Positions 21,908 to 28,911 of a DNA stretch of 33,641 bases are shown piece after piece; the first letter of the stretch is position 1, and each line of letters starts with the position of its first letter. The position numbers were made by a program, and so were the translations under genes. The notes under the pieces were generated by a model. It ran no database searches. It worked only from the letters and a program-made list of their open reading frames with translations, and was not told the origin of the DNA. The stretch is from a virus: the IMG/VR virus record IMGVR_UViG_3300046373_000239, positions 1 to 33,641 of that record. One strand, given 5' to 3'.

Positions 21908-22219
21908 TCACTCACTCGCTTCACCATGATCTGCGACAATCAAATCGACTTGTTCTATGATGTAAGCTCTTGTTGCTTCACATGTGGTTGTCTCTGCTGC
22001 ATGATGCAATACCTCCAGCAGCTTAGTGAATAGCTCTGTGCCTGTCACACTAACTGTCACGTTGAATAGGCTTGGTTTAACCTTCTTGTCTAATGCTGGA
22101 TCAGCCGGACCTATTACACTTGCATGTGATCTACATAACGGACAGCTAACACCATCTTGCTTAATGGGATCTCCATTGAATATGTGACTGCATTCGATAC
22201 ACTCGTATTTATGTCTCAT
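21908..22219 (-). CDS. Zinc-ribbon protein
   Basis: The 103-aa product has an N-terminal zinc ribbon, CIECSHIFNG and CPLCRSH (CxxC...CxxC, residues 7-29), then a disordered link and a helical C-terminus (TELFTKLLEVLHHAAETTTC). It overlaps the HNH gene stop (ATGA), so the two are made together. It may support DNA binding near the packaging genes. No named family. Confidence 0.7.
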   Translation of the reverse strand: MRHKYECIECSHIFNGDPIKQDGVSCPLCRSHASVIGPADPALDKKVKPSLFNVTVSVTGTELFTKLLEVLHHAAETTTCEATRAYIIEQVDLIVADHGEASE

Positions 22220-22521
22220 AACGGCTCCCCTCTCTTCACTAAGTCTCCATTCTCGTCAAACATTAATCCCTCTGCTGTTACTTCGTGCTCGCTGCCAAAG
22301 TGCTCCTTATTGTGACAATCCTGACAGAGATACTCAAGCAACTCATGATTCAGCGATATCATAGGATCATTGATATTAGCCGGCGTAAGGTAAACGGTAT
22401 GATGCACTATCTTGCCTGGTGCCGGGCATCTTTTGCATAAACCAAAGACGGATATTATAAAGGCAGTTCTGCACTTCTGCCAGGCTTTTGACTTGTAAAA
22501 CGATCTGGCCCACTCCTTCAT
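22216..22521 (-). CDS. HNH endonuclease
   Basis: The 101-aa protein has the phage HNH pattern: FYKSKAWQKCRTAFIISVFG, CKRC, then IVHHTVYLTPANINDP with the double His, the Asn in SLNHELLEYLCQDCHNKEHF and the final His. Zinc-binding CKRC and CQDCH pairs are complete. HNH proteins next to terminases, as in HK97 gp74, are known to act with the terminase in cos-type packaging, which fits the order here. It shares ATGA overlaps with both neighbours. Confidence 0.88.
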   Translation of the reverse strand: MKEWARSFYKSKAWQKCRTAFIISVFGLCKRCPAPGKIVHHTVYLTPANINDPMISLNHELLEYLCQDCHNKEHFGSEHEVTAEGLMFDENGDLVKRGEPL

Positions 22522-22808
22522 ATCAATGCTTTCAGGTTAATCCTGTCCTTATTTCGCTCAGCCCAGCTCAATGCTAAAGGTAGGTCAATGATTGACCGGC
22601 CATAGCAGGTAATGAATGTAACAACTTCATCTGTGAAGTCATAGACCCACCACACTTCGCCCAATTGTAAAAAGCATTCTTTTCGCCTAGGTTTTCCTCG
22701 TGCAAGGAGTTGTTTATTGCATGTCGTTAGCAATTGCTCATATGCAATATGTTCAACTCTTTGGCAAAATTGTTTGTGCGCATGTTCAGTAATTTTTAAT
22801 TGGATCAT
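22518..22808 (-). CDS. Conserved phage-type hypothetical protein (96 aa)
   Basis: The product begins MIQLKITEHAHKQFCQRVEH and continues with a strand-rich half (FLQLGEVWWVYDFTDEVVTF, then ITCYGRSIIDLPLALSWAER). The opening resembles small phage proteins starting with a -TxHAxxRFxxRV- pattern, of unknown function. ATGA overlap with the HNH gene and a GGAGGG ribosome site support it. The 113 bp upstream contain nothing I can name. Confidence 0.7.
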   Translation of the reverse strand: MIQLKITEHAHKQFCQRVEHIAYEQLLTTCNKQLLARGKPRRKECFLQLGEVWWVYDFTDEVVTFITCYGRSIIDLPLALSWAERNKDRINLKALI

Positions 22809-22921
22809 AGCCCCTTTCCCTCCTGTTCATTTTGGAAATAAAATAAACGCTAACCGAATTGACTACTGTTTGAATCAACATTTATTCATTTAGTTAATGC
22901 TTACCCGTACTTGCCTTACCT

Positions 22922-23476
22922 TTAGTTTATAAACAAGCTCATTTCCAAATACTCAGACACTTTCTTTTGAGCTCGATTTACAAAAGTTTGAACGCTACCT
23001 AAAGTAATACACATTCGACTGGCAACCTCTCTCATAGGTGTACAATTACCGTGTATGGATACAAAACATTCACGTTCGTTCGGACTTAAACGACCCAGTG
23101 CATTCTCTATTTGAAGCAATTGAACGCTTGTTAGAGTTGAAACGCTGCGAGAATTAACTGGATTAGAGAATGCTTGCATGATTAATGGATCAACAAACTT
23201 GTGTTTTTGATAAGCAGATCGCCTATCTGCTCCTCTTTTGCTCCCTGGCATCTTTCCAGTATGCATCCAATTGATCGCCATATTTAGATCTTCGATGATC
23301 CCTCGTTTAATTACGGTGTCCCTGTGCTCGGCTTCGGCTCCTTTATATAAAGCAGATTCCTCCGCATTGTCCTTTTCAATCGAAGCCCGCACAACCCTAT
23401 GTGTTTCTCGATAGGATGCTTTTAAATCACTCATGTGTGCTAAGTAACCACTTTCGTCTAGCTCATGCTCTTTCAA
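22922..23476 (-). CDS. Sigma-70 region 4-like phage regulator
   Basis: TTG 23476 is chosen as start, with AAAGGAG 8 bases upstream; the frame is open to 23551. The 184-aa product has a helical charged N-terminal half and a C-terminal sigma-70 region 4-type HTH (about residues 125-180): IENALGRLSPNERECFVSIH, then PMREVASRMCITLGSVQTFV, then NRAQKKVSEYLEM. Proteins like this (Xpf and other sigma-like regulators) often direct late gene expression. It lies before the packaging and structural genes in the direction of transcription, as a late activator would. A possible conditional terminator stands upstream. Confidence 0.8.
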   Translation of the reverse strand: MKEHELDESGYLAHMSDLKASYRETHRVVRASIEKDNAEESALYKGAEAEHRDTVIKRGIIEDLNMAINWMHTGKMPGSKRGADRRSAYQKHKFVDPLIMQAFSNPVNSRSVSTLTSVQLLQIENALGRLSPNERECFVSIHGNCTPMREVASRMCITLGSVQTFVNRAQKKVSEYLEMSLFIN

Positions 23477-23620
23477 GCCACCCACTCCTTTAATCCGCAA
23501 TCCAGTATAGGATGTTGATACTTTATAGAATCTAGAATAGACACAAATCATTTAAGGCATCTAGAAGCCATTTTAAGCCACATAAAACACTCGTGGTTCT
23601 TACTAACACTCCCAACGCAC

Positions 23621-23689
23621 AAAAAAGAGAGCTGATTAGGCCCTCCGTTCTCGTCACGTTCGTATATAAGATTAGTAAAGCGAGGGCCT
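23621..23689 (-). promoter_or_regulatory. Possible conditional terminator upstream of the sigma-like gene
   Basis: On the minus strand GAGGGC (23645-23640) and GCTCTC (23632-23627) form a 6-bp terminator stem followed by TTTTTT. The same 5' arm is part of GAGGGCCT (23645-23638), which can instead pair perfectly over 8 bp with AGGCCCTC (23689-23682) transcribed earlier. The two pairings exclude each other, as in attenuators and riboswitches. The rest of the 374-bp gap 23477-23850 has no gene. Confidence 0.5.
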
Positions 23690-23762
23690 GGAATTTAACC
23701 CAGATTTCCAGCGAAAGGCTGATGTCATAATTGAACGAATCTAGCATAAGGACTTAATTTTT

Positions 23763-23777
23763 GATACAGGTTGTATC
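23763..23777. promoter_or_regulatory. Palindrome GATACA-GGT-TGTATC, candidate operator
   Basis: A perfect 6+3+6 dyad lies between the conditional terminator and the promoter of the plus-strand zinc-ribbon gene. It could be an operator for either direction. The binding protein is unknown. Confidence 0.4.
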
Positions 23778-23803
23778 CGCCTATCACAAATGATATATTT
23801 TTA

Positions 23804-23832
23804 TTGCACTGTAAATACATTCCAAATAATAT
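23804..23832 (+). promoter_or_regulatory. Promoter of the plus-strand zinc-ribbon gene
   Basis: TTGCAC (23804-23809) and TAATAT (23827-23832) are spaced by exactly 17 bp and lie just before a perfect AAAGGAGGTGA ribosome site. This gives the small gene its own sigma-A type promoter on the strand opposite to the surrounding phage genes. Confidence 0.65.
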
Positions 23833-23850
23833 AAAAAGGAGGTGAATCTA

Positions 23851-24003
23851 TTGGCGATAGCATATGTTACTTGTGAAATTTGCGATAAAGAATTTGATTC
23901 CGGTTTTGATGTACCACAAGACACTGATCTTGCTACTAATACTTCCGTTTGCCCTGAGGGGCACATTGTTGAATTGACTGCAGATAAAGTGAAATTTTCG
24001 TAA
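23851..24003 (+). CDS. Small zinc-ribbon protein (50 aa) on the opposite strand
   Basis: TTG 23851 follows AAAGGAGGTGA by 7 bases. The 50-aa product MAIAYVTCEICDKEFDSGFD ... SVCPEGHIVELTADKVKFS has a CxxC at the front and C-PEG-H in the second half, a compact zinc-binding pattern. It has its own promoter and a strong convergent terminator, while all neighbouring genes run the other way. It could act as a small nucleic-acid or protein-binding factor. No named family. Confidence 0.7.
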   Translation: MAIAYVTCEICDKEFDSGFDVPQDTDLATNTSVCPEGHIVELTADKVKFS

Positions 24004-24016
24004 ATTTTAACAAGTT

Positions 24017-24040
24017 GAGTCGTCGTTCGCGCGGCGGCTC
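24017..24040. terminator. Bidirectional terminator between converging small genes
   Basis: GAGTCGTCG (24017-24025) and CGGCGGCTC (24032-24040) form a 9-bp stem (two wobble pairs) over a TTCG-type loop. It sits between the stops of the converging genes 23851-24003 (+) and 24046-24201 (-). Confidence 0.75.
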
Positions 24041-24045
24041 TACCT

Positions 24046-24201
24046 TTATTGAATGTTTACTTTGTTTCCATAAACGACACATGGCATCGAATCATCGATT
24101 TTGATTCCCTTTTTACTAACGTTTAAATTAACCGCTACTGCAATATCGTCACCTGCAAGTTCTTCGATTTTTGTCTTACGTTGATCAATTGTTAATTCCA
24201 T
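24046..24201 (-). CDS. Small hypothetical protein (51 aa)
   Basis: ATG 24201 follows GAGGAG by 9 bases. The product MELTIDQRKTKIEELAGDDI, then AVAVNLNVSKKGIKIDDSMP, ends VVYGNKVNIQ: a short helix followed by alternating strands. No known domain. It ends at the shared hairpin 24017-24040. The 245 bp upstream, to the ArpU-like gene, contain no gene I can support and only weak promoter-like AT-rich DNA. Confidence 0.6.
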   Translation of the reverse strand: MELTIDQRKTKIEELAGDDIAVAVNLNVSKKGIKIDDSMPCVVYGNKVNIQ

Positions 24202-24446
24202 CTCAACCATCTCCTCGTTTTTTATTAGTTTATTCTAAATCACAAGATCATGAGATACCCAAACTGATGCCATCCGAAGCGATACTCTTACAATTCACTA
24301 AATTTTTCCCCGCAAATGCTATCGGGATGGATCGTTTGCTGCTTTCTTTTAATCTCTACTCTATAACTATAACCTATCTAAAACCTAATGACATATAGTA
24401 ATTGGTTATAATGAACATTTTATTCGTCTTTTATTTTCCAAGTAAT

Positions 24447-24914
24447 TTATTTTTGTTTTTCCAGTACAGCAACCCCCAACGCAAAGGCTAATTTGTAAAA
24501 TGCAAACCATCTATATTTGTCATAGGTGGTTTTGCTGATAGGTGGTTTGAAAGAAAAACAGTAAACTAGGATGTCGTTCACGTAATTATACTCAGATGTC
24601 ATATACCGTTCTTCGATCAAGAATCGCTCCTTGGCTGGTAACCTTCTGACGGCCCATTCTACCCTCTCACAAAACCTCTTGCGCAACATCGCCTCGTCCG
24701 CATTGTGAACTGCAATCTGAGCGGTTTGGTCACTCGTTACGTTCGTATTGCCACCTGTCCTTTCGCCATATGGTGCCGTGGTAACTGCTTCCCTTTCTTC
24801 AAAAGAGAGGTATTTGAAAATTCTATATTTCTCGAATAACTGTTCAACGGCTTTCTTGGTAGCTTTAGCATTTGTATCCGGCATATCGAAAGTTTCTTGG
24901 ATTGGGTCGTTCAA
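24447..24914 (-). CDS. ArpU-family phage transcriptional regulator
   Basis: TTG 24914 is chosen, with AAGGTAGGTGATG just upstream and the preceding stop 7 bases away; the frame is open to 24989. The 155-aa product matches ArpU-type late regulators: KATKKAVEQLFEKYRIFKYL, then RRLPAKERFLIEERYMTSEY, then VNDILVYCFSFKPPISKTTY and DKYRWFAFYKLAFALGVAVL. The last part is a sigma region 4-like HTH. ArpU (Enterococcus hirae) controls muramidase export, and phage members are placed before late genes, as here. With the sigma-like gene downstream, it may form a two-step late switch. Confidence 0.88.
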   Translation of the reverse strand: MNDPIQETFDMPDTNAKATKKAVEQLFEKYRIFKYLSFEEREAVTTAPYGERTGGNTNVTSDQTAQIAVHNADEAMLRKRFCERVEWAVRRLPAKERFLIEERYMTSEYNYVNDILVYCFSFKPPISKTTYDKYRWFAFYKLAFALGVAVLEKQK

Positions 24915-24921
24915 TACATCA

Positions 24922-25230
24922 TCACCTACCTTCAATATCGTTATTATCAATGAACTGTTGAAATTCACATTCGAGGTTACGTGATACAAGGAAAGATTGA
25001 AACCTTTTCACGTCTTGCTGCTTTTCAATTGAAATTCGATCAATTTGGCCTTGCATAGCAAGAACTCCTTTTTCAAAGAATTCACCTGCATTTCCAAACT
25101 CATCTCCTAATCGGGCTACTTCGTGTCCGAGAATACTAAACATCTCAAGAATCTCGTCTTTATTAATTTGATCGTTTTCTAACCTACTCATATACGTCTT
25201 GAATATCGTTAACACTACGTCAAAGTGCAT
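24922..25230 (-). CDS. Hypothetical helical protein (102 aa)
   Basis: The product is soluble and helical: MHFDVVLTIFKTYMSRLEND, then ILEMFSILGHEVARLGDEFG, then QIDRISIEKQQDVKRFQSFL. It has no motif I recognise. It lies 7 bases before the ArpU start and 42 bp after the 25273 gene, within the minus-strand middle operon. The ATG at 25230 has AAAGGAAAGTGAGCGAGC in front. Confidence 0.7.
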   Translation of the reverse strand: MHFDVVLTIFKTYMSRLENDQINKDEILEMFSILGHEVARLGDEFGNAGEFFEKGVLAMQGQIDRISIEKQQDVKRFQSFLVSRNLECEFQQFIDNNDIEGR

Positions 25231-25272
25231 GCTCGCTCACTTTCCTTTCATCGTACTTGAGAATAAATATCG

Positions 25273-25848
25273 CTAATAACGCCTAACTTCCATAAGGTCT
25301 ACCCAAAAAGCAAATGGATCGAAATCAGTAGTGTCCGATTCAACTTCTTTCCTTGGACCTTTACGTGAAATTGAGTCAAGAGGTGGTTTGTTTTTCCCCC
25401 AACGGATCATTAGAAATCCCGCTGTAGTGATTGTAGGTTTAATCTCGTCATACTTGGACATGGTCATAAGGTTAGTCGCTAATTCTCTCATCCCTTGTTT
25501 CAATTGCAAAGAATCCACATCTTTTTGCTTTTTGATTTTCCCTTCAATTGCCGCAATTTGTTTTTTTGTAAGTGAGGAAGTGTAGTAGTTGAATATGGAA
25601 AATTGTTCTCTTAACAGATCGATGGTCATTTGATCCTGCAATCGTTCTTCGTCGCTCACTTTATAACGTGAAAACAACTTTGGTAAAGTTAAAACCTTTA
25701 ATTCACACATAGCAAGCTTACTTTCATACTCGCCGAGTTGGGTAAGCCATTTACTTACGTATTCTAAATTAATCTTTCCCGCAGAAAACATTGACTCATC
25801 ACCGTTGTTTTCGATATGCGATTCGATTTCTTTCTTTTTTCGTGCCAT
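25273..25848 (-). CDS. Hypothetical phage protein (191 aa)
   Basis: The product begins MARKKKEIESHIENNGDESM and is largely helical (YVSKWLTQLGEYESKLAMCE, then TSSLTKKQIAAIEGKIKKQK, then MRELATNLMTMSKYDEIKPT). It ends with an acidic stretch DTTDFDPFAFWVDLMEVRRY. It has no membrane segment, zinc site or nuclease motif. It lies one base after the upstream gene's stop, so they are co-translated. Function unknown. Confidence 0.7.
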   Translation of the reverse strand: MARKKKEIESHIENNGDESMFSAGKINLEYVSKWLTQLGEYESKLAMCELKVLTLPKLFSRYKVSDEERLQDQMTIDLLREQFSIFNYYTSSLTKKQIAAIEGKIKKQKDVDSLQLKQGMRELATNLMTMSKYDEIKPTITTAGFLMIRWGKNKPPLDSISRKGPRKEVESDTTDFDPFAFWVDLMEVRRY

Positions 25849-25849
25849 A

Positions 25850-26047
25850 TCATACCCCCGCTTTTAAGGTGCCGATTCTCAATATTTGAATACATTCCGT
25901 CTCCATGTCATGTAATATACATACTGCTTTGTCTAATGCGTTTACAGCATCATCAACTTTATAATTCGCATCGTTCTCCAACCCTCTGGATACACCTAAG
26001 ACGATTGCTTTTAGTTCGCCGAGGCTAACTAAAGAAAGTTTGTCCAT
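25850..26047 (-). CDS. Small helical protein following ParB
   Basis: ATG 26047 (MDKLSLVSLGELKAIVLGVS) has AGGGAG 10 bases upstream, inside the end of the ParB gene; ATG 26056 is also in frame but lies directly on that ribosome site. The 65-aa product is a probable helical hairpin (ANYKVDDAVNALDKAVCILH, then DMETECIQILRIGT). It recalls the short helical phage protein at 29602-29970 but is not clearly related. Function unknown. Confidence 0.65.
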   Translation of the reverse strand: MDKLSLVSLGELKAIVLGVSRGLENDANYKVDDAVNALDKAVCILHDMETECIQILRIGTLKAGV

Positions 26048-26048
26048 T

Positions 26049-27179
26049 TCACTCATCTCCCTCTGTGTCACGTGACACTATAGATTCATCATCATTTTGA
26101 TTTGGGTACATTTCCTCGAGCATCATCCAGACATCTACATAACCAAGTTCTGCAGCTGCTTTTTCGAGAATAGCCATATTTTCCTTTATTACTTCGGCTC
26201 GCTCTTCTAAAGTTTCGTTTTTAAAAGCAGATTCGTGCTTCTCCATAAACTCCTTATTGAGAATATCGAAGTCTCTGGGCGGTACCCAATCAATCGAACT
26301 ATCCAATAATATTTGTTTGTTCAGATGCCATTGCTTTTCCACTTCCCACGGTTGATAATTCTCGTCAACGTGTTCCAAATCGTATTTTTTTGCAAATTCA
26401 AGATCGACTAAAGTGATTCTCGAAGGATGTAGGTCGTACATTTGACAGTAAAACTCAGCTGTAATGGGGATGCCTTTGCTGTCGGCCACCCACAAATCCT
26501 TACATCCTTTTAACAAAAACAGTGGCACAACTATCATGAAGTACTTCAAGAGATCAACATACTCCTTTACCTCATCAACGGTGATTTTGTCCTTCATCCA
26601 AAAATCAGAAAACAACCGGCTCTGTAAATTGTCTAACGTTGGTTGTACTACACTTTTTGGACCAAAGAACCGGATACAATCTTCTAGCTTTAGAATTTGC
26701 TTAGCGTGTCCGTCCGAAATCCTACCTTTTGCGATCCAATCTTGAAAAGTAAGGGAAAGCTTGAGCAATCTCAACCGACTCGTAACATAGTCCCTGCTCT
26801 TGCTGATCTTCTTGGCAATCTCTTCATGCGTGAATCCCATTGTCACGTATTGCCGAAATGCTTCAGCTTCTTCTATTGGAGCGAATTGATCGCGGTGGAT
26901 ATTTTCAATAACTGATAAATGAAAAGCTTCATCATCCGAATACTCTTTAACCTTAACCTTGATCGTAGATAAGCCGGCTATTTTGTGAGCTCTCCAACGC
27001 CTCTCACCTTGAACGATCTCGTAATGACCATCAAACGGTCGAACGAGTATTTCTTCCTGCAAACCATCCTTCAAAATGGAGTCAGCAAGCTCCTGAAGCG
27101 ACTTTTCATCAAAATATTTTCGAGGCTGCTTGGGGTTCGGGTGTATATCTCCAATATTTAATTCATTCATAACCTTCAA
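26049..27179 (-). CDS. ParB/Spo0J-family protein (orphan)
   Basis: The 376-aa product has the ParB N-terminal domain: IGDIHPNPKQPRKYFDEKSL, then QELADSILKDGLQEEILVRP, the CTP-binding GERRWRAHKIAGL, and SVIENIHRDQFAPIEEAEAF. The central HTH follows: MGFTHEEIAKKISKSRDYVT. The long C-terminal region, acidic and helical, differs from chromosomal ParB. The start is TTG 27179, or ATG 27170 three codons later. No ParA is encoded anywhere in the window, so partition in the usual sense is unlikely. Phage ParB-like proteins can be nucleases or regulators; which applies here is unknown. Confidence 0.88.
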   Translation of the reverse strand: MKVMNELNIGDIHPNPKQPRKYFDEKSLQELADSILKDGLQEEILVRPFDGHYEIVQGERRWRAHKIAGLSTIKVKVKEYSDDEAFHLSVIENIHRDQFAPIEEAEAFRQYVTMGFTHEEIAKKISKSRDYVTSRLRLLKLSLTFQDWIAKGRISDGHAKQILKLEDCIRFFGPKSVVQPTLDNLQSRLFSDFWMKDKITVDEVKEYVDLLKYFMIVVPLFLLKGCKDLWVADSKGIPITAEFYCQMYDLHPSRITLVDLEFAKKYDLEHVDENYQPWEVEKQWHLNKQILLDSSIDWVPPRDFDILNKEFMEKHESAFKNETLEERAEVIKENMAILEKAAAELGYVDVWMMLEEMYPNQNDDESIVSRDTEGDE

Positions 27180-27192
27180 GTTGTCACACCCT

Positions 27193-27597
27193 TTAATTTA
27201 GCAATTTGTAATCAAGTTCTACTTTCGAATATGGCTCATCCAATTCAATACTTTCAGGGATTTTCCCGTACCTTATTAATGCTGTTAGTTTCCCATCAGG
27301 ATCAAATGTTTCAGGGTTTCGGGTTTCGAGCATGTGCTTATCATAAGCTCGATTGTAAAAATCTTCGTAAAAGCTGCGCCTTAATTTCTCAATGCGTGGT
27401 TCAATCACTGTTACCTCTGCGATAGTTGGAGGATAGCGAACAGCAGCGATGTGTTTACTAACATTCCTCTCAGCGATGCGAATATCGGTTTCTCCCAGGT
27501 GTTTACTCCACACCCCAACTCTTTCATTCGTTACTTCAAATGCCGAGTAAGCTGCTGAAATGGTCATTAACAAACTGATCGTTTCCGCTTTATTCAT
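27193..27597 (-). CDS. G39P-like helicase loader/inhibitor (copy 2)
   Basis: ATG 27597 overlaps the preceding stop by 8 bases (ATGAATAA) and is chosen over upstream codons inside the previous gene. The 134-aa product MNKAETISLLMTISAAYSAF, then NVSKHIAAVRYPPTIAEVTV, matches the N-terminal domain of SPP1 G39P-type proteins, which bind the replicative helicase and hold or load it. It aligns along its first 65 residues with the protein of the next gene upstream, so the two are paralogues. The C-terminal half differs (FYNRAYDKHMLETRNPETFD). Replication role by family. Confidence 0.7.
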   Translation of the reverse strand: MNKAETISLLMTISAAYSAFEVTNERVGVWSKHLGETDIRIAERNVSKHIAAVRYPPTIAEVTVIEPRIEKLRRSFYEDFYNRAYDKHMLETRNPETFDPDGKLTALIRYGKIPESIELDEPYSKVELDYKLLN

Positions 27598-28027
27598 ATT
27601 CAGCCGAACTATAATTCTCAAGGAATATTTGCTCAGCTCGTTCATCCTCAATGTAATCACGGCTTTGACCTTCGAAGATATAATTTTTAGGAATTTTAGC
27701 AAACCTGATTTTTATTCTCCAGTGCTCAATATCGAAGGTGTCCATAGTTTTACCGTCCCGGAGATGTGTAGCAATCGCTTGTTTGCATTCGCCTTCCCAA
27801 TGCGATACCCTGAACCATTCCATACTGCCACCTAATTTCGTTATATCCGCTATTGTAGGTGGGAACACATTTGTTAATATATGCTTGTCAAGGTTCGCCT
27901 CTGCTTCATCCATATAAAACCCCAACAATGAATCATTCCATAGTTGAATTCTATCCTCGGTTAATTCAAAGTTCGGGTATGCTGCCGTTATCTTCTCTAG
28001 CAATGTCAATATATTCGCTTCGTTCAT
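27590..28027 (-). CDS. G39P-like helicase loader/inhibitor (copy 1)
   Basis: The 145-aa product begins MNEANILTLLEKITAAYPNF and contains AEANLDKHILTNVFPPTIAD, the same pattern as the neighbouring copy (YPPTIAEV). This is the G39P N-terminal helicase-binding fold. The C-terminal part is specific (EWFRVSHWEGECKQAIATHL, then IRFAKIPKNYIFEGQSRDYI). ATG 28027 lies inside the end of the replisome organizer gene (62-bp overlap). It would deliver the host DnaC-type helicase to the phage origin. Confidence 0.72.
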   Translation of the reverse strand: MNEANILTLLEKITAAYPNFELTEDRIQLWNDSLLGFYMDEAEANLDKHILTNVFPPTIADITKLGGSMEWFRVSHWEGECKQAIATHLRDGKTMDTFDIEHWRIKIRFAKIPKNYIFEGQSRDYIEDERAEQIFLENYSSAEYE

Positions 28028-28904
28028 TCTTCTTTTTCGCCTCCCGTTCCTTTGCTTGTCTAATTAATTCCTTATTTCGCTCAGCCTTGCTAAATGAAGC
28101 ATTTCCTGAAGGTTTCGTGTTAGCGGGAATTGTCGAGACATCAATAAAATCTTTATATGTTTCCTGATTCACAAATGCGGAAGCATCCTTTAGAAAGCGA
28201 TTGTCTTTGTTACAATGGTCAACATAATTTTTAGTTCCTGTCACAAACTCATCAAAGCTGAATGCCTTGTCTTTATTTAATCGCTCAAAGTGTCTTAACG
28301 CGTCTTTCTTTCCTACTTTTTTAGGATAGAAAAGATAGAATTCTTCGAATTGTGCGAGTATAATATCTTTAGATTTAATATCTTTCTTTTTCTTTTTTTC
28401 TTCTAAATCTAGTTCTAAATCTAAATCTAAATCTAGTTCTAGTTCTTCTTCTGTATCGTTACCATGCGTTACATTTGCGTTACTGGTAACGTTACCTTGC
28501 TGTAGCTCCAATTTTTTCTTTTCTCTATAGTTGGCAACCCTTATTCTTGTGTCGTCCCTTATCTTGTCTAACTTCTCGACAAATTGATGTTTCTCCCGGT
28601 TAGTAACGAAGATATATCCATCATCTTCAACATCAATCATTCCAAAGTTTATGAAGGTGCGCATCGCTGATTCAACCAATTGCTGGGACTTATTAAACAA
28701 TGTTGCCAACATAGCATTTGAATATGGGATATTTTTCTTTAGATAAATATAGCCGCCATCGTTCGTCTTTCCTGCTTGAGCCATTACCTTAAACCACATT
28801 ACTAATAAGGCATCACCCTCAGGTAAAGATTCAATGATTTTAATTTTATCATCCGAAAAAATATCAGTTAGCACCTTGAACCACGCTACATCCGCCAATT
28901 CCAT
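27966..28904 (-). CDS. Replisome organizer (replication initiator)
   Basis: The 312-aa product has the phage replisome-organizer N-terminal winged helix (residues 1-125: ADVAWFKVLTDIFSDDKIKI, then LLVMWFKVMAQAGKTNDGGY, then GMIDVEDDGYIFVTNREKHQ). A low-complexity linker follows (NVTSNANVTHGND, then ELELDLDLDLELDLE and a lysine run). The C-terminal domain resembles DnaD-like or helicase-loader-binding modules (FYLFYPKKVGKKDALRHFER). Related proteins of Lactococcus phages and SPP1 gp38 bind an origin inside their own gene, and the linker codons here contain such repeats. It acts with the G39P-like proteins downstream. Confidence 0.88.
   Translation of the reverse strand: MELADVAWFKVLTDIFSDDKIKIIESLPEGDALLVMWFKVMAQAGKTNDGGYIYLKKNIPYSNAMLATLFNKSQQLVESAMRTFINFGMIDVEDDGYIFVTNREKHQFVEKLDKIRDDTRIRVANYREKKKLELQQGNVTSNANVTHGNDTEEELELDLDLDLELDLEEKKKKKDIKSKDIILAQFEEFYLFYPKKVGKKDALRHFERLNKDKAFSFDEFVTGTKNYVDHCNKDNRFLKDASAFVNQETYKDFIDVSTIPANTKPSGNASFSKAERNKELIRQAKEREAKKKNERSEYIDIAREDNGSIPEL
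28400..28497. other. Probable phage replication origin within the initiator gene
   Basis: GTTAC occurs at 28458, 28468, 28479 and 28491 (steps of 10, 11 and 12 bp, close to one turn each), read GTAACG on the minus strand, with a palindrome GGTAACGTTACC at 28485-28496. Beside it (28400-28452) lie repeated TCTAAA/TCTAGT units in AT-rich DNA, suited to unwinding. Repeats inside a replisome organizer gene form the origin in several Firmicute phages. Confidence 0.6.
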
Positions 28905-28911
28905 TCACCAC

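Noticed and set aside
24171-24398. Plus-strand frame of 75 codons
   Set aside because: No ribosome site or promoter, and its composition looks like AT-rich non-coding DNA overlapping the start of the small minus-strand gene.
28398-28452. Short AT-rich repeats as a CRISPR array
   Set aside because: The units are 6 bp with no spacers and encode a low-complexity protein linker; better explained as part of the origin.
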